This document shows, piece by piece, positions 27,854 to 38,500 of a stretch of 54,404 nucleotides of DNA. This DNA comes from Micromonospora yasonensis (GTDB taxonomy: Bacteria > Actinomycetota > Actinomycetes > Mycobacteriales > Micromonosporaceae), in the NCBI RefSeq assembly GCF_026013475.1, contig NZ_JAPDPH010000022.1, positions 1-54,404 of the forward strand, in the 5' to 3' direction. The position numbers were made by a program, and so were the translations under genes. Position 1 is the stretch's first letter. Every line of letters starts with the position of its first letter. Below the pieces are notes generated by a model that made no database searches, had not been told where the DNA came from, and saw only the letters and a program-made list of their open reading frames with translations.

Positions 27854-28675
27854 TCAGTACGCCGGCACCGCCGCCCGGCCCCGGGCCGCCGGCCCGGACT
27901 CCGTCCGCGCAGCGGCCGGCAGCTCCCGGGTGGCCTCCGGCCCGGCTAGGTCCACGATGGAAAGCGGGGAACGCCGCTCCGGGTCCGGCCGGGTGGCCGC
28001 GTACGCCTCGTCGCGCAGGCTCCGCGCCGCGGCGGCGGCCAGCTCCGCGGCCCGCCAGGCGGCCTGCTCCCGCTCGTGGGCGGCGGTGTGCCCGGCCCGG
28101 ACGTTGTCCCGGATCAGCCGGCGCAGCAGCAGTTCCTGCTCCACCGGGTGCCGGCGCGGGTCCCAGCCGCGGTGCCCGAGGATGTCGCTGAGCTGCTCGA
28201 CGGTGATCTCCCCACGCTCCTGCGCCGCCGTCGCCGCCCGGTGCAGCCAGCGCTCCCGGTCCGCGTACTCGGCCGGCGTCCGGGCCGTCCGGGGCAGGGG
28301 CAGCGCGGCGGCGGCCGCCAGCCGGCGGACGTCCTCCTCCGCCGCCTCGTACGCCTGCCACGCCGCCTCGACCGCCTCCTGGGCCGCCAGCCACTCGGCC
28401 CGCCGCCGCTCGGCGGTCGTCGCGGCCCGGGCGGCGGCCACGTCCACCTCCTGCGCGTACCGGGCCCGCTCGCGGGAGCGCTCGCGGGCCTCCTCGGCCA
28501 GCTCCAGGCTGCTCGGCCGGGCCGCCTCGCTGATCCGGTCGCCGAACACCGCGCGGAACCGGTCCGGGCGGACGATCAGGGCGGCGATCACGATCGCGGC
28601 CACGGCGATCAGGGCCAGCCAGATCACGGCGGCCTGGGGGACGTCGTACAGGATTGCGGAGAAGACGGTCTGCAT
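27854..28675 (-). CDS. Membrane-anchored coiled-coil hypothetical protein
   Basis: A 273-residue protein starting at ATG 28675 (GAGG 8 nt upstream). A transmembrane helix (about 17-38, AAVIWLALIAVAAIVIAALIV) is followed by an Ala/Glu/Arg-rich, heptad-like helical region to about residue 220 (AEEARERSRERARYAQEVDV, EAVEAAWQAYEAAEEDVRRL). It includes a more ordered ITVEQLSDILGHRGWDPRRHP segment and a disordered Pro/Ala tail. No family recognised. In-frame GTG 28684 is an alternative start. Confidence 0.65.
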   Translation of the reverse strand: MQTVFSAILYDVPQAAVIWLALIAVAAIVIAALIVRPDRFRAVFGDRISEAARPSSLELAEEARERSRERARYAQEVDVAAARAATTAERRRAEWLAAQEAVEAAWQAYEAAEEDVRRLAAAAALPLPRTARTPAEYADRERWLHRAATAAQERGEITVEQLSDILGHRGWDPRRHPVEQELLLRRLIRDNVRAGHTAAHEREQAAWRAAELAAAAARSLRDEAYAATRPDPERRSPLSIVDLAGPEATRELPAAARTESGPAARGRAAVPAY

Positions 28676-28825
28676 CACCAGCACCTCGTGGTGGGACGTT
28701 CGGAGTCAACGGTCTGGGGGCCTGGGCGACGGGCGGGGGACTGCCGCCGGGCGCGGTGGGCACGGACCGAGCCGTACCCCGATGGGCGGCGAGACATGCC
28801 AGGGCCGGGTGAGCGGCCGGCGCGA

Positions 28826-29290
28826 TCAGGCGCGCGGCGGGCCGCGGCGGGTGGCCGACTCCCGGCCGGGATCGGCGGAGGGCGCCACCACGGCGGCGGC
28901 CGGACGCACCATCGCGGCCTGGGGCTCGACGTGGCGCGACGGCGCGGCGGTGGCCGGCGCGGTCGACGCCGCCCGCAGGGTGGCGGAGTCGGCGGTGGTC
29001 ACCCCGGCCTCGGACGCCCACACGACGGTCATCGCGCTCAGCGCTGGCGCGGCGTCGGCGGGACCGGCCAGGGACAGGGCCGTCGGGGCATCGACCGGCC
29101 CTTGCGAGACCTGAGGGCCGGCCGGCGGGCGGACCGTCGAGACCGGACGGAGCGGATCGGCAGGGACCGGTGCGGTCAGACCGTTGAGCCCGACGACGAG
29201 CACCAACGCGGTCGCCGCCATCCGGGTGAACCGGCGCATGGCGCGCAGCGTCGCCGCCCAGACGGGCGGGGCGAACGCTACGGGGTGCAC
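28826..29290 (-). CDS. Exported Ala/Pro-rich hypothetical protein
   Basis: A 154-residue protein from GTG 29290. A signal-peptide-like stretch is MRRFTRMAATALVLVVGLNG, beginning at residue 18, and the rest is Ala/Pro/Val-rich without a recognisable domain. The start codon lies 6 nt after TAGGTT, so I favour leaderless initiation at 29290; ATG 29239 is the alternative and gives a cleaner signal peptide. Codon composition matches its neighbours, so it is probably real though low in complexity. Confidence 0.5.
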   Translation of the reverse strand: MHPVAFAPPVWAATLRAMRRFTRMAATALVLVVGLNGLTAPVPADPLRPVSTVRPPAGPQVSQGPVDAPTALSLAGPADAAPALSAMTVVWASEAGVTTADSATLRAASTAPATAAPSRHVEPQAAMVRPAAAVVAPSADPGRESATRRGPPRA

Positions 29291-29329
29291 CTTTTCAACC
29301 TATCGGTCGGATCCGCCTCGTGCACCCCG
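29281..29329 (-). promoter_or_regulatory. Wide 10-bp inverted repeat bracketing a promoter
   Basis: CGGGGTGCAC (29281-29290) and GTGCACCCCG (29320-29329) are perfect inverted copies. On the minus strand, one covers the start codon at +1. The other covers the -35 position, exactly 17 nt from the TAGGTT -10 (29297-29302). This geometry suits a repressor site. Confidence 0.45.
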
Positions 29330-29452
29330 ATGAGCGGTCCGGATCGCGTGACCCGGCCCACGATGCGTTGTGGACGGACCGCGGGAACCGGGTACGACGA
29401 ACGGCGCGGCGCCCCTCGTCGGAAGGCCGCCGCGCCGTCGGTCAACGCGTGA

Positions 29453-30682
29453 TCAGTCGGTGCCGAGCACCGAGGGCGGGGCCGACCGGCCGTCGCCCCA
29501 GACCATCTCGTCCTCGGTCAGCCAGGTGAGGTGCTCGTCCGTCTCGTCCTCGTCGCGCTGGCCGTGCTTGCCCAGCACCCCGTTGCGCCCGGGCATCGCG
29601 GAGCGCGCGCCGGCGCCCTTGCCACCGTTGGACCGGCCCTCGGCGTCGACCACGGCCCCCCGGCCACCGGCGAGTCGACCGGTGCCGGCCGCCGACCGGT
29701 TCTCCAGCCCGCCCGGGCGACCGCTCACCCCGCCGGTGGAGCCGGCCAGCGAGCCCGTGCCCACCCCGGGCACCCCGAAGAACGAGTTGCCGCCGCTGGT
29801 CGGGACGGTGGAGGAGGCGCTGCTCAGCCCGGTGAGGCCGGTCGTCGGGCCGGGGCTGGTGAGCGGCGGCGCGGCGCCGGCCAGCGAGGTGCCGGCCGGG
29901 TCGGTGACGCCGATCGAGCCGATGGTGCCCGGACCGCCGGTGCCGGTGGTGGTGCCCGGGCCGGTGCCCACCGTGCCGCTGGTCGGCCCGGTGTGGTGGA
30001 CGCCGGAGGTGGTCGCGGTGGCGGTGGAGGTGGAGCCGAACGTGCCGGAGGTCGGCCCGGCGGACGGCGTGCCCACCGAGGGGCCGTTGCCCAGCGTCGG
30101 GCCGGTCTTGTCGGTCTGGCCCGGCAGGCGGTCGTCGGGCTCGTCCGGCACGACGATCCGCCCGTACGCGGAGAAGTCGTAGCCCTCGGCGAGGTTGGCG
30201 ACGACCTGCACCATCCGCTGGTGCGCCTTTTCCTGCTCGGCCTCGTCCTGCTTGTGGCCGACGAACCCGCCGATCACCGCGCCGGCAGCGCCGCCCATCA
30301 GGAAGCCCTTGACCGCCCCGTCGACCAGCTTGTCGTTGTCGTCGGTCTCCTCCGGGCTCTCCGCCTTCGACTGGGCGGTACGCAGCTCGGTGGCCATCAT
30401 GCCGAGCGCCTGCTTGATGCCGGCCATGCCCTCGGCCAGGTTGCCGGAGTAGTCGACGACCAGGTTCAGCCGCTGGTGGAACTCCCGAGCGGCGTCGCCG
30501 GACCAGGTCTTGGCGAGCGCGTCGAGATCCTTCGCCAGGTCCCGGCCGAGGCCGTCCAGGGTGTCCTTGAGGGAACTCCACTGGGCGCTGAGCCCGTCGA
30601 TCTGCTTCGGGTCGCCGGCGGTGATGCCCTGGTAGAGCTCCTTGTGGCTGACGGGCTCGTAGCGCTGGGTGTACTCAGACAC
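29453..30682 (-). CDS. Type VII secretion substrate candidate, helical N-terminus and Gly/Thr-rich tail
   Basis: A 409-residue protein. Residues 1-110 are helical and WXG100-like (LSAQWSSLKDTLDGLGRDLA, then a W-S-G turn in AKTWSGDAAREFHQ). A Gly/Ala segment (GFLMGGAAGAVIGGFVG, about 128-144) is followed by a long Gly/Ser/Thr/Pro-rich region. The end is acidic, with EHLTWLTEDEMVWGD. This architecture is common to EspB/PPE-like ESX substrates in actinomycetes. GTG 30682 has GGGAGAGGA upstream and overlaps the preceding gene by 8 nt. It is the last gene of an eccB-led operon. Confidence 0.72.
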   Translation of the reverse strand: MSEYTQRYEPVSHKELYQGITAGDPKQIDGLSAQWSSLKDTLDGLGRDLAKDLDALAKTWSGDAAREFHQRLNLVVDYSGNLAEGMAGIKQALGMMATELRTAQSKAESPEETDDNDKLVDGAVKGFLMGGAAGAVIGGFVGHKQDEAEQEKAHQRMVQVVANLAEGYDFSAYGRIVVPDEPDDRLPGQTDKTGPTLGNGPSVGTPSAGPTSGTFGSTSTATATTSGVHHTGPTSGTVGTGPGTTTGTGGPGTIGSIGVTDPAGTSLAGAAPPLTSPGPTTGLTGLSSASSTVPTSGGNSFFGVPGVGTGSLAGSTGGVSGRPGGLENRSAAGTGRLAGGRGAVVDAEGRSNGGKGAGARSAMPGRNGVLGKHGQRDEDETDEHLTWLTEDEMVWGDGRSAPPSVLGTD

Positions 30683-31049
30683 GCGGATCCTCTCCCTTCG
30701 CCGGCTGCATCGCCTCGCGGACCCCGGCGAGGGCGGCGATGATGTCGGCCGCGGCGGCGGCGTTGCGCGCCTCGGCGGTCCGGTAGTTCGTCATGATCGT
30801 CTTGGTCGCCTCCCGGGCGGCCTCGATCGCCCGACGCAGCCGCTCGGCGTGGTTGACGAAGCTCGCGTGCGTCTGGGAGTAGCGGCGGGCGTTCTCGGCC
30901 GCGTCGGTGAAGGAGCCCAGCGCCGGCGGCCGGCACTGCATCTCGGTGTTGAGCTTCTTCAACACCGACTCGGCCTCGCTCAGCCGCTGCTCAAGCCGCT
31001 GGTGGAAGTCCTCCAAGGACAGTACGTCTACTGTCGTGCGCCCGGTCAT
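30675..31049 (-). CDS. Small helical ESX-associated protein
   Basis: A 124-residue, nearly all-helical protein (DFHQRLEQRLSEAESVLKKL, ENARRYSQTHASFVNHAERL, REATKTIMTNYRTAEARNAA). Its size and heptad-like pattern resemble WXG100/ESX helper or substrate proteins, though no W-x-G turn is present. It lies between eccB (115 nt upstream) and the 409-residue candidate substrate, which it overlaps, so it may form a heterodimer with that protein. Function inferred from context only. Confidence 0.65.
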   Translation of the reverse strand: MTGRTTVDVLSLEDFHQRLEQRLSEAESVLKKLNTEMQCRPPALGSFTDAAENARRYSQTHASFVNHAERLRRAIEAAREATKTIMTNYRTAEARNAAAAADIIAALAGVREAMQPAKGEDPRV

Positions 31050-31164
31050 GGCTGCATCCCCGTAGTCATCGTCGAGAACCGTTGGCCACGCTCAGGTTAG
31101 TCGACCCGAGCCAGCCGGGGCGACCCGTACCGGTGTCGCCTCCACATCGGACCGCGCGCCGCGG

Positions 31165-32652
31165 TCAGCCGCCCTGTTGCGAGGCGGACCCGGACGGCGC
31201 CGGAGTGCCCGACTGGCCCGACTTGTCCGCCGCGGCACCCCCTGACCGGGCACCCGGGTCGAATTCGTTCATCGCGTCCCGCCGCTCCAACGCCGGGCCG
31301 GTCGGCACCAGGGCCAGCAGCGACGCCGGCACTGCCAGCGGCGGCACCTCGCCGTAGCCGAGCGCGGTGCGGGCGTCCCCGGAGGCGGTCCCGAGCGGGT
31401 AGCGGACCCCCTGGGCGGTGATCAGGTAGACCGTGGCACCGGCCGCCGGCCCGCCCGTGTCCCCGGCCGCGGCCTGCACCAGCACGCCCTTGCCGCCGGG
31501 CAGCAGCACACCCTCGGCGGTGCGCACCGCGTCCCGGCCGGTCTGCCGCGCGGCCACCCCGGTCGTCGCGGTCAGCTCGGTCGGGGGCTGGTCGAAGACC
31601 TCCAGCGTGGTGGTCGGCGGCTGGCCCGGCCCGCCCGACCGGTAGCTGGCGCAGAGCACCGTGCGCCCCGCCCGGACCTCGTGCAGCGTGGGCAGCTTCT
31701 GCGGCAGGCCCTCGGGGTCCAGCCGCCGGTCGGTGAGGAGCTCACCGACCTGGGACGGGGTGACGTCGGTGGGCCGGCCGCCGTCTCCGAGCAGCAGCGC
31801 GGTCATCTCCGTGACCGCCACCAGCCCCTGCTTGGTGAGCACGTAGTACTGGTCGGCGGCCCGGAAGACCTGGCCGATCCGGGCCGGTCGGTCGGCCACC
31901 GTCAGGCCGCTCGGGCCGCCGTACCCGTCGATGCTCGGCTTGCGCAGGGCGGGCCCGACCGGCACCGCGTTGAGCAGTTGCTGCCCCACGGTGAGGGTGG
32001 GCGCAGCGGCCATCTTCAACGCGACCAGGGCCTGCTCGTCGCCGACGACGCGCAGCTGCGTGCCCCCGGTGAGCAGGTACCGGGTGCCGTCCACCCGGAC
32101 CAGCACCGCCTGATCGGTGAGCGGGGTGCCGCCCGGCAGCGGCCGGTCGATCACCAGCCGGGTGGTCGAGCGCTGCGGGTCGACCGGATCGGGTACGTCG
32201 CAGACCGACCAGGGGAGGCCGACCAGCGACTTCCGGGCCGGCACGTCGTCCGGCGCACCCACGATGCCGACGGTGCGGCCGCGCGGGCGGTCCTTGATGG
32301 CGGCCTGCGACATGGTGCGGACCTGCGGATCGGCCTCGTTGAGGATGAGCCGGGCGGAGGCGTAGTTGAGCGTCGGGTGCAGCCGCCCGTCGTCGGTGAA
32401 GACGTACGTGGCGCCGGTCTCCCGCTCGATCACCAGCGTGTTCGGCTCCAACGGCGCGGCGTTGCCGGTGAACTGGCCGTACGCGCCCGCGCCGCCGAGC
32501 ACCACGGCGGCCGCGATGATGCTGCCGAACACCGCCATGCCGAGCCGCCGCATCGGCAGGTCGTTGGTCTCCGGGTCACCGGAGAGCAGTGCGGAGACGA
32601 TGCGGCGGGTGACGAAGCGGTACGCCTGCACCTGATCGCGGCGGGTCCGCAT
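31165..32652 (-). CDS. eccB: Type VII secretion protein EccB
   Basis: A 495-residue EccB. The conserved N-terminus MRTRRDQVQAYRFVTRRIVS is followed by SALLSGDPE and a single transmembrane helix at about 42-62. A large extracytoplasmic repeat domain follows, with LVIERETGATYVF, RPRGRTVGIVGAPDDVP, LPWSVCDVPDP and VLVRVDGTRYLLTGG. The C-terminus is Ser/Gly-rich. EccB is a core part of the ESX membrane complex with EccC, EccD and EccE. GGAGG precedes the ATG. It is divergent from eccE across 162 bp. Confidence 0.95.
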   Translation of the reverse strand: MRTRRDQVQAYRFVTRRIVSALLSGDPETNDLPMRRLGMAVFGSIIAAAVVLGGAGAYGQFTGNAAPLEPNTLVIERETGATYVFTDDGRLHPTLNYASARLILNEADPQVRTMSQAAIKDRPRGRTVGIVGAPDDVPARKSLVGLPWSVCDVPDPVDPQRSTTRLVIDRPLPGGTPLTDQAVLVRVDGTRYLLTGGTQLRVVGDEQALVALKMAAAPTLTVGQQLLNAVPVGPALRKPSIDGYGGPSGLTVADRPARIGQVFRAADQYYVLTKQGLVAVTEMTALLLGDGGRPTDVTPSQVGELLTDRRLDPEGLPQKLPTLHEVRAGRTVLCASYRSGGPGQPPTTTLEVFDQPPTELTATTGVAARQTGRDAVRTAEGVLLPGGKGVLVQAAAGDTGGPAAGATVYLITAQGVRYPLGTASGDARTALGYGEVPPLAVPASLLALVPTGPALERRDAMNEFDPGARSGGAAADKSGQSGTPAPSGSASQQGG

Positions 32653-32814
32653 GACTAACCTCCGGCGGGGGTGGGTCCCACGACGATCAGGTCCGAACTC
32701 CGTCGCGGGCTTCCCTACGATAAGGGGCCGTCGGAGGTGCGTCGGGACCCCGCCCGCCCCCGACGTCGCACCGATCCGGCGGATGCCCAGGATGTCCAGA
32801 AGGGACGCTCACCG

Positions 32815-33987
32815 ATGACGCAGGTCCAGGCGCCACCCGGTCGTACGGCCACCGCCCCCGCCGGCCCGGACGATCGCCCGGTCACCCCGGCCGACAAGCG
32901 CCGGCGCGGCCGGCTCGGCCCGGTGGTGGTCGGCCAGCTGGTGGTGGTGGAGTGCGCCGCGCTCGCCGTGTGGTTCGCCACCGGCGGTCCGGCCTGGCTG
33001 CTCCCGGCCGTCGGCGGGCTGGCGCTGCTCGCCGTGGTGGCCGCCTTCGCCCGGCGCGGCGGCCGCTGGTGGTACGAGGACCTGATGCTCCGCCGCCGGC
33101 TGCGTCGCCGCCGGGGCCGGGCGAAGGGCGCGGTGCCCTCCGGCGACCCGCGGCTGGCCGCGCTCGCCCCGGAGCTGGCCGTCGTCGAGCTGACCGAGCG
33201 CGGCAACCGGATCGGCGTCGGGCAGGACGAGCGGGGTTGGTTCGCGGCGGTCGCGCTGACCGGCCGGCCGGGCGCCCCCGCCGGGTCGATCGAGGCGGCC
33301 CAGGTGGACCGGGCGCTCGCGGTGCTCGCCGACTTCGCTGGCCCGGTCACCCAGACCCAGGTCGTCTCGCACACGCTCGTCTGGTACCCGGCGCCGGGCG
33401 CCCCGCCGGCCGCGCACCGGACGGTCTGGGTGGCGCTGCGCCTCTCCGTCGCCGACGCCCGCGCCGAGACGGTGAGCCGGGGCGGCGGCGTGCGGGGCGT
33501 GCACCGTACCGTCGCGGCCGGCATGGGCCGGCTCGGCAAGGCGCTGAACGCCGCCGGCCTCCCGCACCGGGTCCTCGGCCGGGACGAGCTGCACGCGGCG
33601 GTGGTCTCCGGGGCCGGGCTCGACCTCGCGCCGCAGGCACCGGTGGAGAGCTGGACCAGCCTGAGCGGCGGCGGCTGGACCCAGCGCTGCCTGGCCCTGC
33701 GGGTCCGCCCCAACGGCTCACTGGGCGCGCTGGTGGACGCGGTGACGGCCACCTCCGCGCCGTCGCACACGGTCGCGGCGGTGGTGCTCCCCGGCGGTCG
33801 CCGGGTTCCCCCGCTGCTCCGGGTGGCGGCGATGGACGGGCACGCCGCCGCGCTGGTGAAGGCCGTCCGGGACGTGGCGAAGCGGGTCGGCGTGCCGGCC
33901 CGCCTGCTGGACGGGCAGCACGGCCCCGGCGTCTACGCCACCGCGCCGGTGGCCACCGCGATGGGCACGGTCACGGTCGAAGGTTGA
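32815..33987 (+). CDS. eccE: Type VII secretion protein EccE
   Basis: A 390-residue EccE. After a disordered start come two membrane helices (about 45-65 and 68-85, VVVGQLVVVECAALAVWFAT and LPAVGGLALLAVVAAF) and the positively charged WWYEDLMLRRRLRRRRGRAK. The cytoplasmic domain includes VVELTERGNRIGVGQDERGW and TQVVSHTLVWYPAPG. It is the peripheral EccE subunit of the ESX complex. Its last 17 bp overlap the end of the convergent eccD gene. Confidence 0.9.
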   Translation: MTQVQAPPGRTATAPAGPDDRPVTPADKRRRGRLGPVVVGQLVVVECAALAVWFATGGPAWLLPAVGGLALLAVVAAFARRGGRWWYEDLMLRRRLRRRRGRAKGAVPSGDPRLAALAPELAVVELTERGNRIGVGQDERGWFAAVALTGRPGAPAGSIEAAQVDRALAVLADFAGPVTQTQVVSHTLVWYPAPGAPPAAHRTVWVALRLSVADARAETVSRGGGVRGVHRTVAAGMGRLGKALNAAGLPHRVLGRDELHAAVVSGAGLDLAPQAPVESWTSLSGGGWTQRCLALRVRPNGSLGALVDAVTATSAPSHTVAAVVLPGGRRVPPLLRVAAMDGHAAALVKAVRDVAKRVGVPARLLDGQHGPGVYATAPVATAMGTVTVEG

Positions 33988-35368
33988 CGATCCAGCCGTA
34001 CAGGCCGCAGACCCAGACGGTCAGCGGGACCAGGGCCACGATCAGCAGGATCTCGACGATGTCGAGGGTGCGCCCCCAGACCGGCGAGATCCGCTTGCCC
34101 GCCACCGTCAGCCCGTAGATCAGGCTGATCAGCGCGGCCAGCAGCAGGCCGCCGAGGATCAGCCCGAGCCGGACCGGGAGCGAGCCGGCGCCGAAGGTGG
34201 CCATGGCGGCCAGCCCGAGGCCGACGGTGCCGGCCAGCAGCACCGGGACGCGCTGGGCGCGGCCGATGAACGGGCGGGCCCGCAGCAGCGAGAGCAGGGC
34301 CAGGACCAGGCAGAGCAGCACCGACGGCAGCCGGCCGTTGTCGGCCAGCACGAGCTGGCCGCCGAGGACCAGCACCGACACCGTCCACAGCAGACCGGTG
34401 AGGAACGCGTCGGCGCGCTCGCTGTTGCGCAGCACCTGCCGGCCGTCCACCGACTCGGTGTCGCTCTTCAGGTCGTCCGGGCCGGTCGGGATCGACGGCA
34501 CCGGCAGCCGGGCCAGCCGGTAGGAGATCATCGGCAGCGCCGGCAGGGCGGCGAACGCGATGGTCGCGACCACCGCCGCGGCGGCCGCCGCGCCGATGCC
34601 GAAGGCCAGGCAGAGCGCCGCGCCGATGCCGACCGCCACGCCCACCGCGACCGCGCCGAGGAAGAGCGGCAGCCGGTCGCCGACGGCGAGCGCGGCCACC
34701 GCGGCGAAGAGCACCACCGCGGTGGCGGCCATCAGCAGGTGCGGGCTGGCCAGGTCGGCCAGCTTCCGGTCACCGGCGAGCACCAGCAGGCCGCCGATCG
34801 CCGCGTAGCCGAGGCCGGCCATGGCCAGCACCGAACCGGTACGGCTGTCACCGGCCGCCCGGGACAGCACGGCGGAGGTCACCAGCAGGGCGAGGGCGAC
34901 CACCAGCGCGGCCAGCGCGCCGGGCAGCTGTGGCGGCCCGGCGAAGAGCGCCGCCACCGCGCCGGCCGCGAGAGCCGCCCCGGCGAACAGCACCGCGAAC
35001 GAGCGGGTGGTGCCGACCTGCCAGGTACCGGGACGCTGGTTGGTGGCGGTGGCGACCGCGTCCACCACGTCGTCGAAGACGATCTCGGGTGCGGCCGAGG
35101 CCCGGGGGTTGAAGTAGAGCACCTCGCCGTCCCGGACGCCGAGCTGCGCCGCGGTACGGCCGCCGTCCAGCGGTGGCCCGCCGAGCCGCGACAGGCTCCA
35201 CCCGCCGTGCCGCACGCCCTCGTCGGCGAGGTCCTCTCCGGCGTACCGCAGCAGGGTGGGCAGCAGGTCGGCCAGTGGGACATCCGACGGCAACGCCAGA
35301 TCCATCCTGGTCCGGGGCGCCACGATGGTGATCCGGCTCAGCCCGCCGGTCGCCGTCTTCGTCGCCAC
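33971..35368 (-). CDS. eccD: Type VII secretion integral membrane protein EccD
   Basis: A 465-residue EccD. An N-terminal ubiquitin-like domain (about 1-90: [30 protein letters not shown]) is followed by about 11 transmembrane helices, as expected for the channel-lining ESX subunit. A cytoplasmic loop, [20 protein letters not shown], separates the two helix groups. GTG 35368 has AGGAGG upstream. It is transcribed alone, divergent from eccC and convergent with eccE. Confidence 0.95.
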   Translation of the reverse strand: MATKTATGGLSRITIVAPRTRMDLALPSDVPLADLLPTLLRYAGEDLADEGVRHGGWSLSRLGGPPLDGGRTAAQLGVRDGEVLYFNPRASAAPEIVFDDVVDAVATATNQRPGTWQVGTTRSFAVLFAGAALAAGAVAALFAGPPQLPGALAALVVALALLVTSAVLSRAAGDSRTGSVLAMAGLGYAAIGGLLVLAGDRKLADLASPHLLMAATAVVLFAAVAALAVGDRLPLFLGAVAVGVAVGIGAALCLAFGIGAAAAAAVVATIAFAALPALPMISYRLARLPVPSIPTGPDDLKSDTESVDGRQVLRNSERADAFLTGLLWTVSVLVLGGQLVLADNGRLPSVLLCLVLALLSLLRARPFIGRAQRVPVLLAGTVGLGLAAMATFGAGSLPVRLGLILGGLLLAALISLIYGLTVAGKRISPVWGRTLDIVEILLIVALVPLTVWVCGLYGWIVNLRP

Positions 35369-35540
35369 TGAGGCCTCCTCGTGCTCGCCTACGATCCACC
35401 TCGGCCGGTGGCGTCGCCCCCCCCGTGGGTCCGCGACGCCTCCGGGAGATTACCTACGATGGCGGTCGCACAGGTTGCCCACCCGACGACTCGGGTCGTT
35501 GGCAGACCACGATCAGGGCCGCTTCTGGGGAGGAGATGCC

Positions 35541-38500
35541 GTGAGCACGGTGGTGTTCCGCCGGCTTCCGCGTCAACCGGGGCCCGCGCTGCCGCGCGGC
35601 GAGGTGTTGCTGGAGTCCCCGCCGGAGCTGCCCGAGCAGCAGCCCCGCGGCATGGGCCAGGTGTTGATGATCCTGCCGATGCTCTGCGGCGTCGGCGCGA
35701 TGGCGTTCCTCTACGCCGGGCGCGGCGGCGGCATGATGACGTACGTGGCCGGCGGCCTGTTCGGCGTGTCGATGCTCGGCATGGCGATCGGCACCCTCGG
35801 CAACGGCGGCAACGACAAGGCCGAGCTGAACGCCCAGCGCCGCGACTACATGCGCTACCTGGCCCAGATGCGCAAGCGCACCCGGCGGGCCGCCGAGCAG
35901 CAGCGGGCGGCGATGACCTGGCGGCACCCGGAGCCGGACGCGCTCTGGTCGATCGCCGCCTCCCGTCGGCTCTGGGAGCGGCGGATCACCGAGGACGACT
36001 TCGGCGAGGCCCGGATCGCGCTCGGCCCGCAGCGGCTGGCCGTCGAGATCGTGCCGCCGGAGACCAAGCCGGTGGAGGACCTGGAGCCGATGAGCGCGAT
36101 CGCGCTGCGCCGGTTCGTCCGGGCCCACTCCAGCGTGCCGGAGCTGCCCACCGCCCTGTCGCTGCGCGCGTTCAGCCGGATCGCGCTGCGCGGCGAGCGG
36201 GAGGCCGTGCTCGACCTGGCCCGGGCCGCGGTCGGCCAGCTGGTCACCTTCCACGCCCCGGACGACCTGATCGTCGCGGTGGTGGCCGCCCCCGACCGGC
36301 AGCCGGTGTGGGACTGGGTGAAGTGGCTGCCGCACGCCCAGCACCCGGGGCGTACGGACGCCGCGGGCGCCCGCCGGATGGTCTTCGCCAGCCTCGCTGA
36401 GGCCGAGACGGCGCTCGCCAACGAGCTGGGCGGGCGGCCGCGGTTCGCGCCGGAGGCGAAGCTGCTCACCACCGCCCCGCACCTGGTGGTGGTGCTCGAC
36501 GGCGGTGAGGTCTCGCCGACCTGCGCGCTGATGGGGCCGGGCCTGCTCGGCGCCACGGTCATCGACCTCTCCGGCGCGGTGCCCCGGGACGCCGGCCGCT
36601 GGCTGCTCTGCCTGGACGTCGGCGACGGCACCGGGCTGGACCTGGTCCGTGGTGCCACGGCGTCCCGGCTCGGCCGGCCGGACCGGCTCAGCCTGGCCGC
36701 CGCCGAGGGGCTGGCCCGGCAGATCGCCCCGTACCGGCTCTCCCAGCAGCAGGGCGCGAGCACCGAGGAGCCGCTGGCCCGCAGCATGGAGCTGCCGGAC
36801 CTGCTCGGCGTCGGCGACGCGGCCACGGTGGACGCCCGGCAGACCTGGCGGCCCCGCAGCCACCGCGACCGGCTGCGCATCCCGCTCGGCGTCGGTCCCG
36901 ACGGCAACGTGGTCGAGCTGGACTTCAAGGAGTCGGCGCACGAGGGCATGGGCCCGCACGGCCTGGTCATCGGCGCGACCGGTTCCGGCAAGAGCGAGCT
37001 GCTGCGCACGGTGGTGGCGGCGCTGGCCGTGACCCACTCCTCCGAGGAGCTCAACTTCGTCCTGGTCGACTTCAAGGGTGGCGCCACCTTCGCCTCGCTG
37101 GACGCGTTGCCGCACACCAGCGCGGTGATCACCAACCTCTCCGACGAGCTGCCGCTGGTCGACCGGATGCGCGACGCCCTGGCCGGTGAGATGAACCGCC
37201 GGCAGGAGGTGCTGCGGGCGGCCGGCAACTACGTCTCCCGGTACGACTACGAGAAGGCCCGGGCGGCCGGTGAGCCGCTGGACCCGATGCCCAGCCTGCT
37301 CATCATCTGTGACGAGTTCAGCGAGCTGCTCGCCGCCAAGCCGGACTTCATCGACCTCTTCGTCATGATCGGTCGGCTCGGCCGGTCGCTCGGCGTGCAC
37401 CTGCTGCTGGCCTCCCAGCGGCTGGAGGAGGGCAAGCTGCGCGGCCTCGACACCCACCTGTCGTACCGGATCGGTCTGCGGACGTTCTCGGCGGTGGAGA
37501 GCCGGATCGTGCTCGGCGTGCCCGACGCGTACGAGCTGCCGAACGCGCCCGGCCACGGCTACCTCAAGACCGACACCAGCACGATGCTCCGGTTCCGGGC
37601 GGCGTACGTCTCGGGGCCGTACCGGGCGCCGGGGCAGGTGCAGCGGTCCACCCGGGCCCAGGTGCAACGCCGGATCGTGCCGTACAGCATCGACTACGTC
37701 CCGGTGCCGGCCGCACCGGCCCGGTTGGAGACCGCGCCGGAGCCGGAGCAGACCGGCGACGGCAAGGCCGTGGCGATGCTGGACGTGCTGATCGACCGGC
37801 TCAAGGGCCAGGGCCGGGAGGCGCACCAGGTCTGGCTGCCCCCGCTGACCGATCCGCCGGGCCTGGCCGAGCTGCTGCCGCCGCTGAAGGTGCACCCGAC
37901 GTACGGCCTGACCACCGCCGACTGGCCGGGACGCGGCCGGCTCACCGTGCCGGTCGGCATCGTCGACCGCCCGTACGAGCAGCGGCGCGACCCGATGATG
38001 GTCGACCTCTCCGGCGCGGGGGGCAACGTGGTCATCGTCGGCGCGTCGCTGAGCGGCAAGAGCACCATGCTGCGCTCGATGCTGGCCTCGCTGGCGATCA
38101 CCCACACCCCGCGCGAGGTGCAGTTCTTCTGCCTCGACTTCGGCGGTGGCGCGCTGCGCAGCCTGGAGGGGCTGCCGCACACGTCCGGGGTGGCCGGGCG
38201 GCGGGACACCGAGGCGGTCCGCCGGACCATCGCCGAGGTGGTCGCGATCATCGACGAGCGGGAGCTGCGCTTCACCCAGCACGGCATCGACTCGGTGGCC
38301 AGCTACCGTCGCCGGCGCGCCGCCGGCGAGTTCGCCGACGACCCGTTCGGCGACATCTTCCTGGTGGTCGACGGCTGGAACACCCTGCGCCAGGAGTACG
38401 AGGAGCTGGAGCAGACCATCACCAACCTGGCCAACCGGGGCCTCGGTTTCGGCGTACACGTGGTGATCACCGCCGTGCGGTGGGCGGAGATCCGGATCAA

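Noticed and set aside
35454..38459. Open reading frame of about 1000 codons on the minus strand opposite eccC
   Set aside because: It is antisense to a clearly recognised gene. Its His/Gln/Arg-rich translation is what the complement of high-GC codons gives, and it has no domain.
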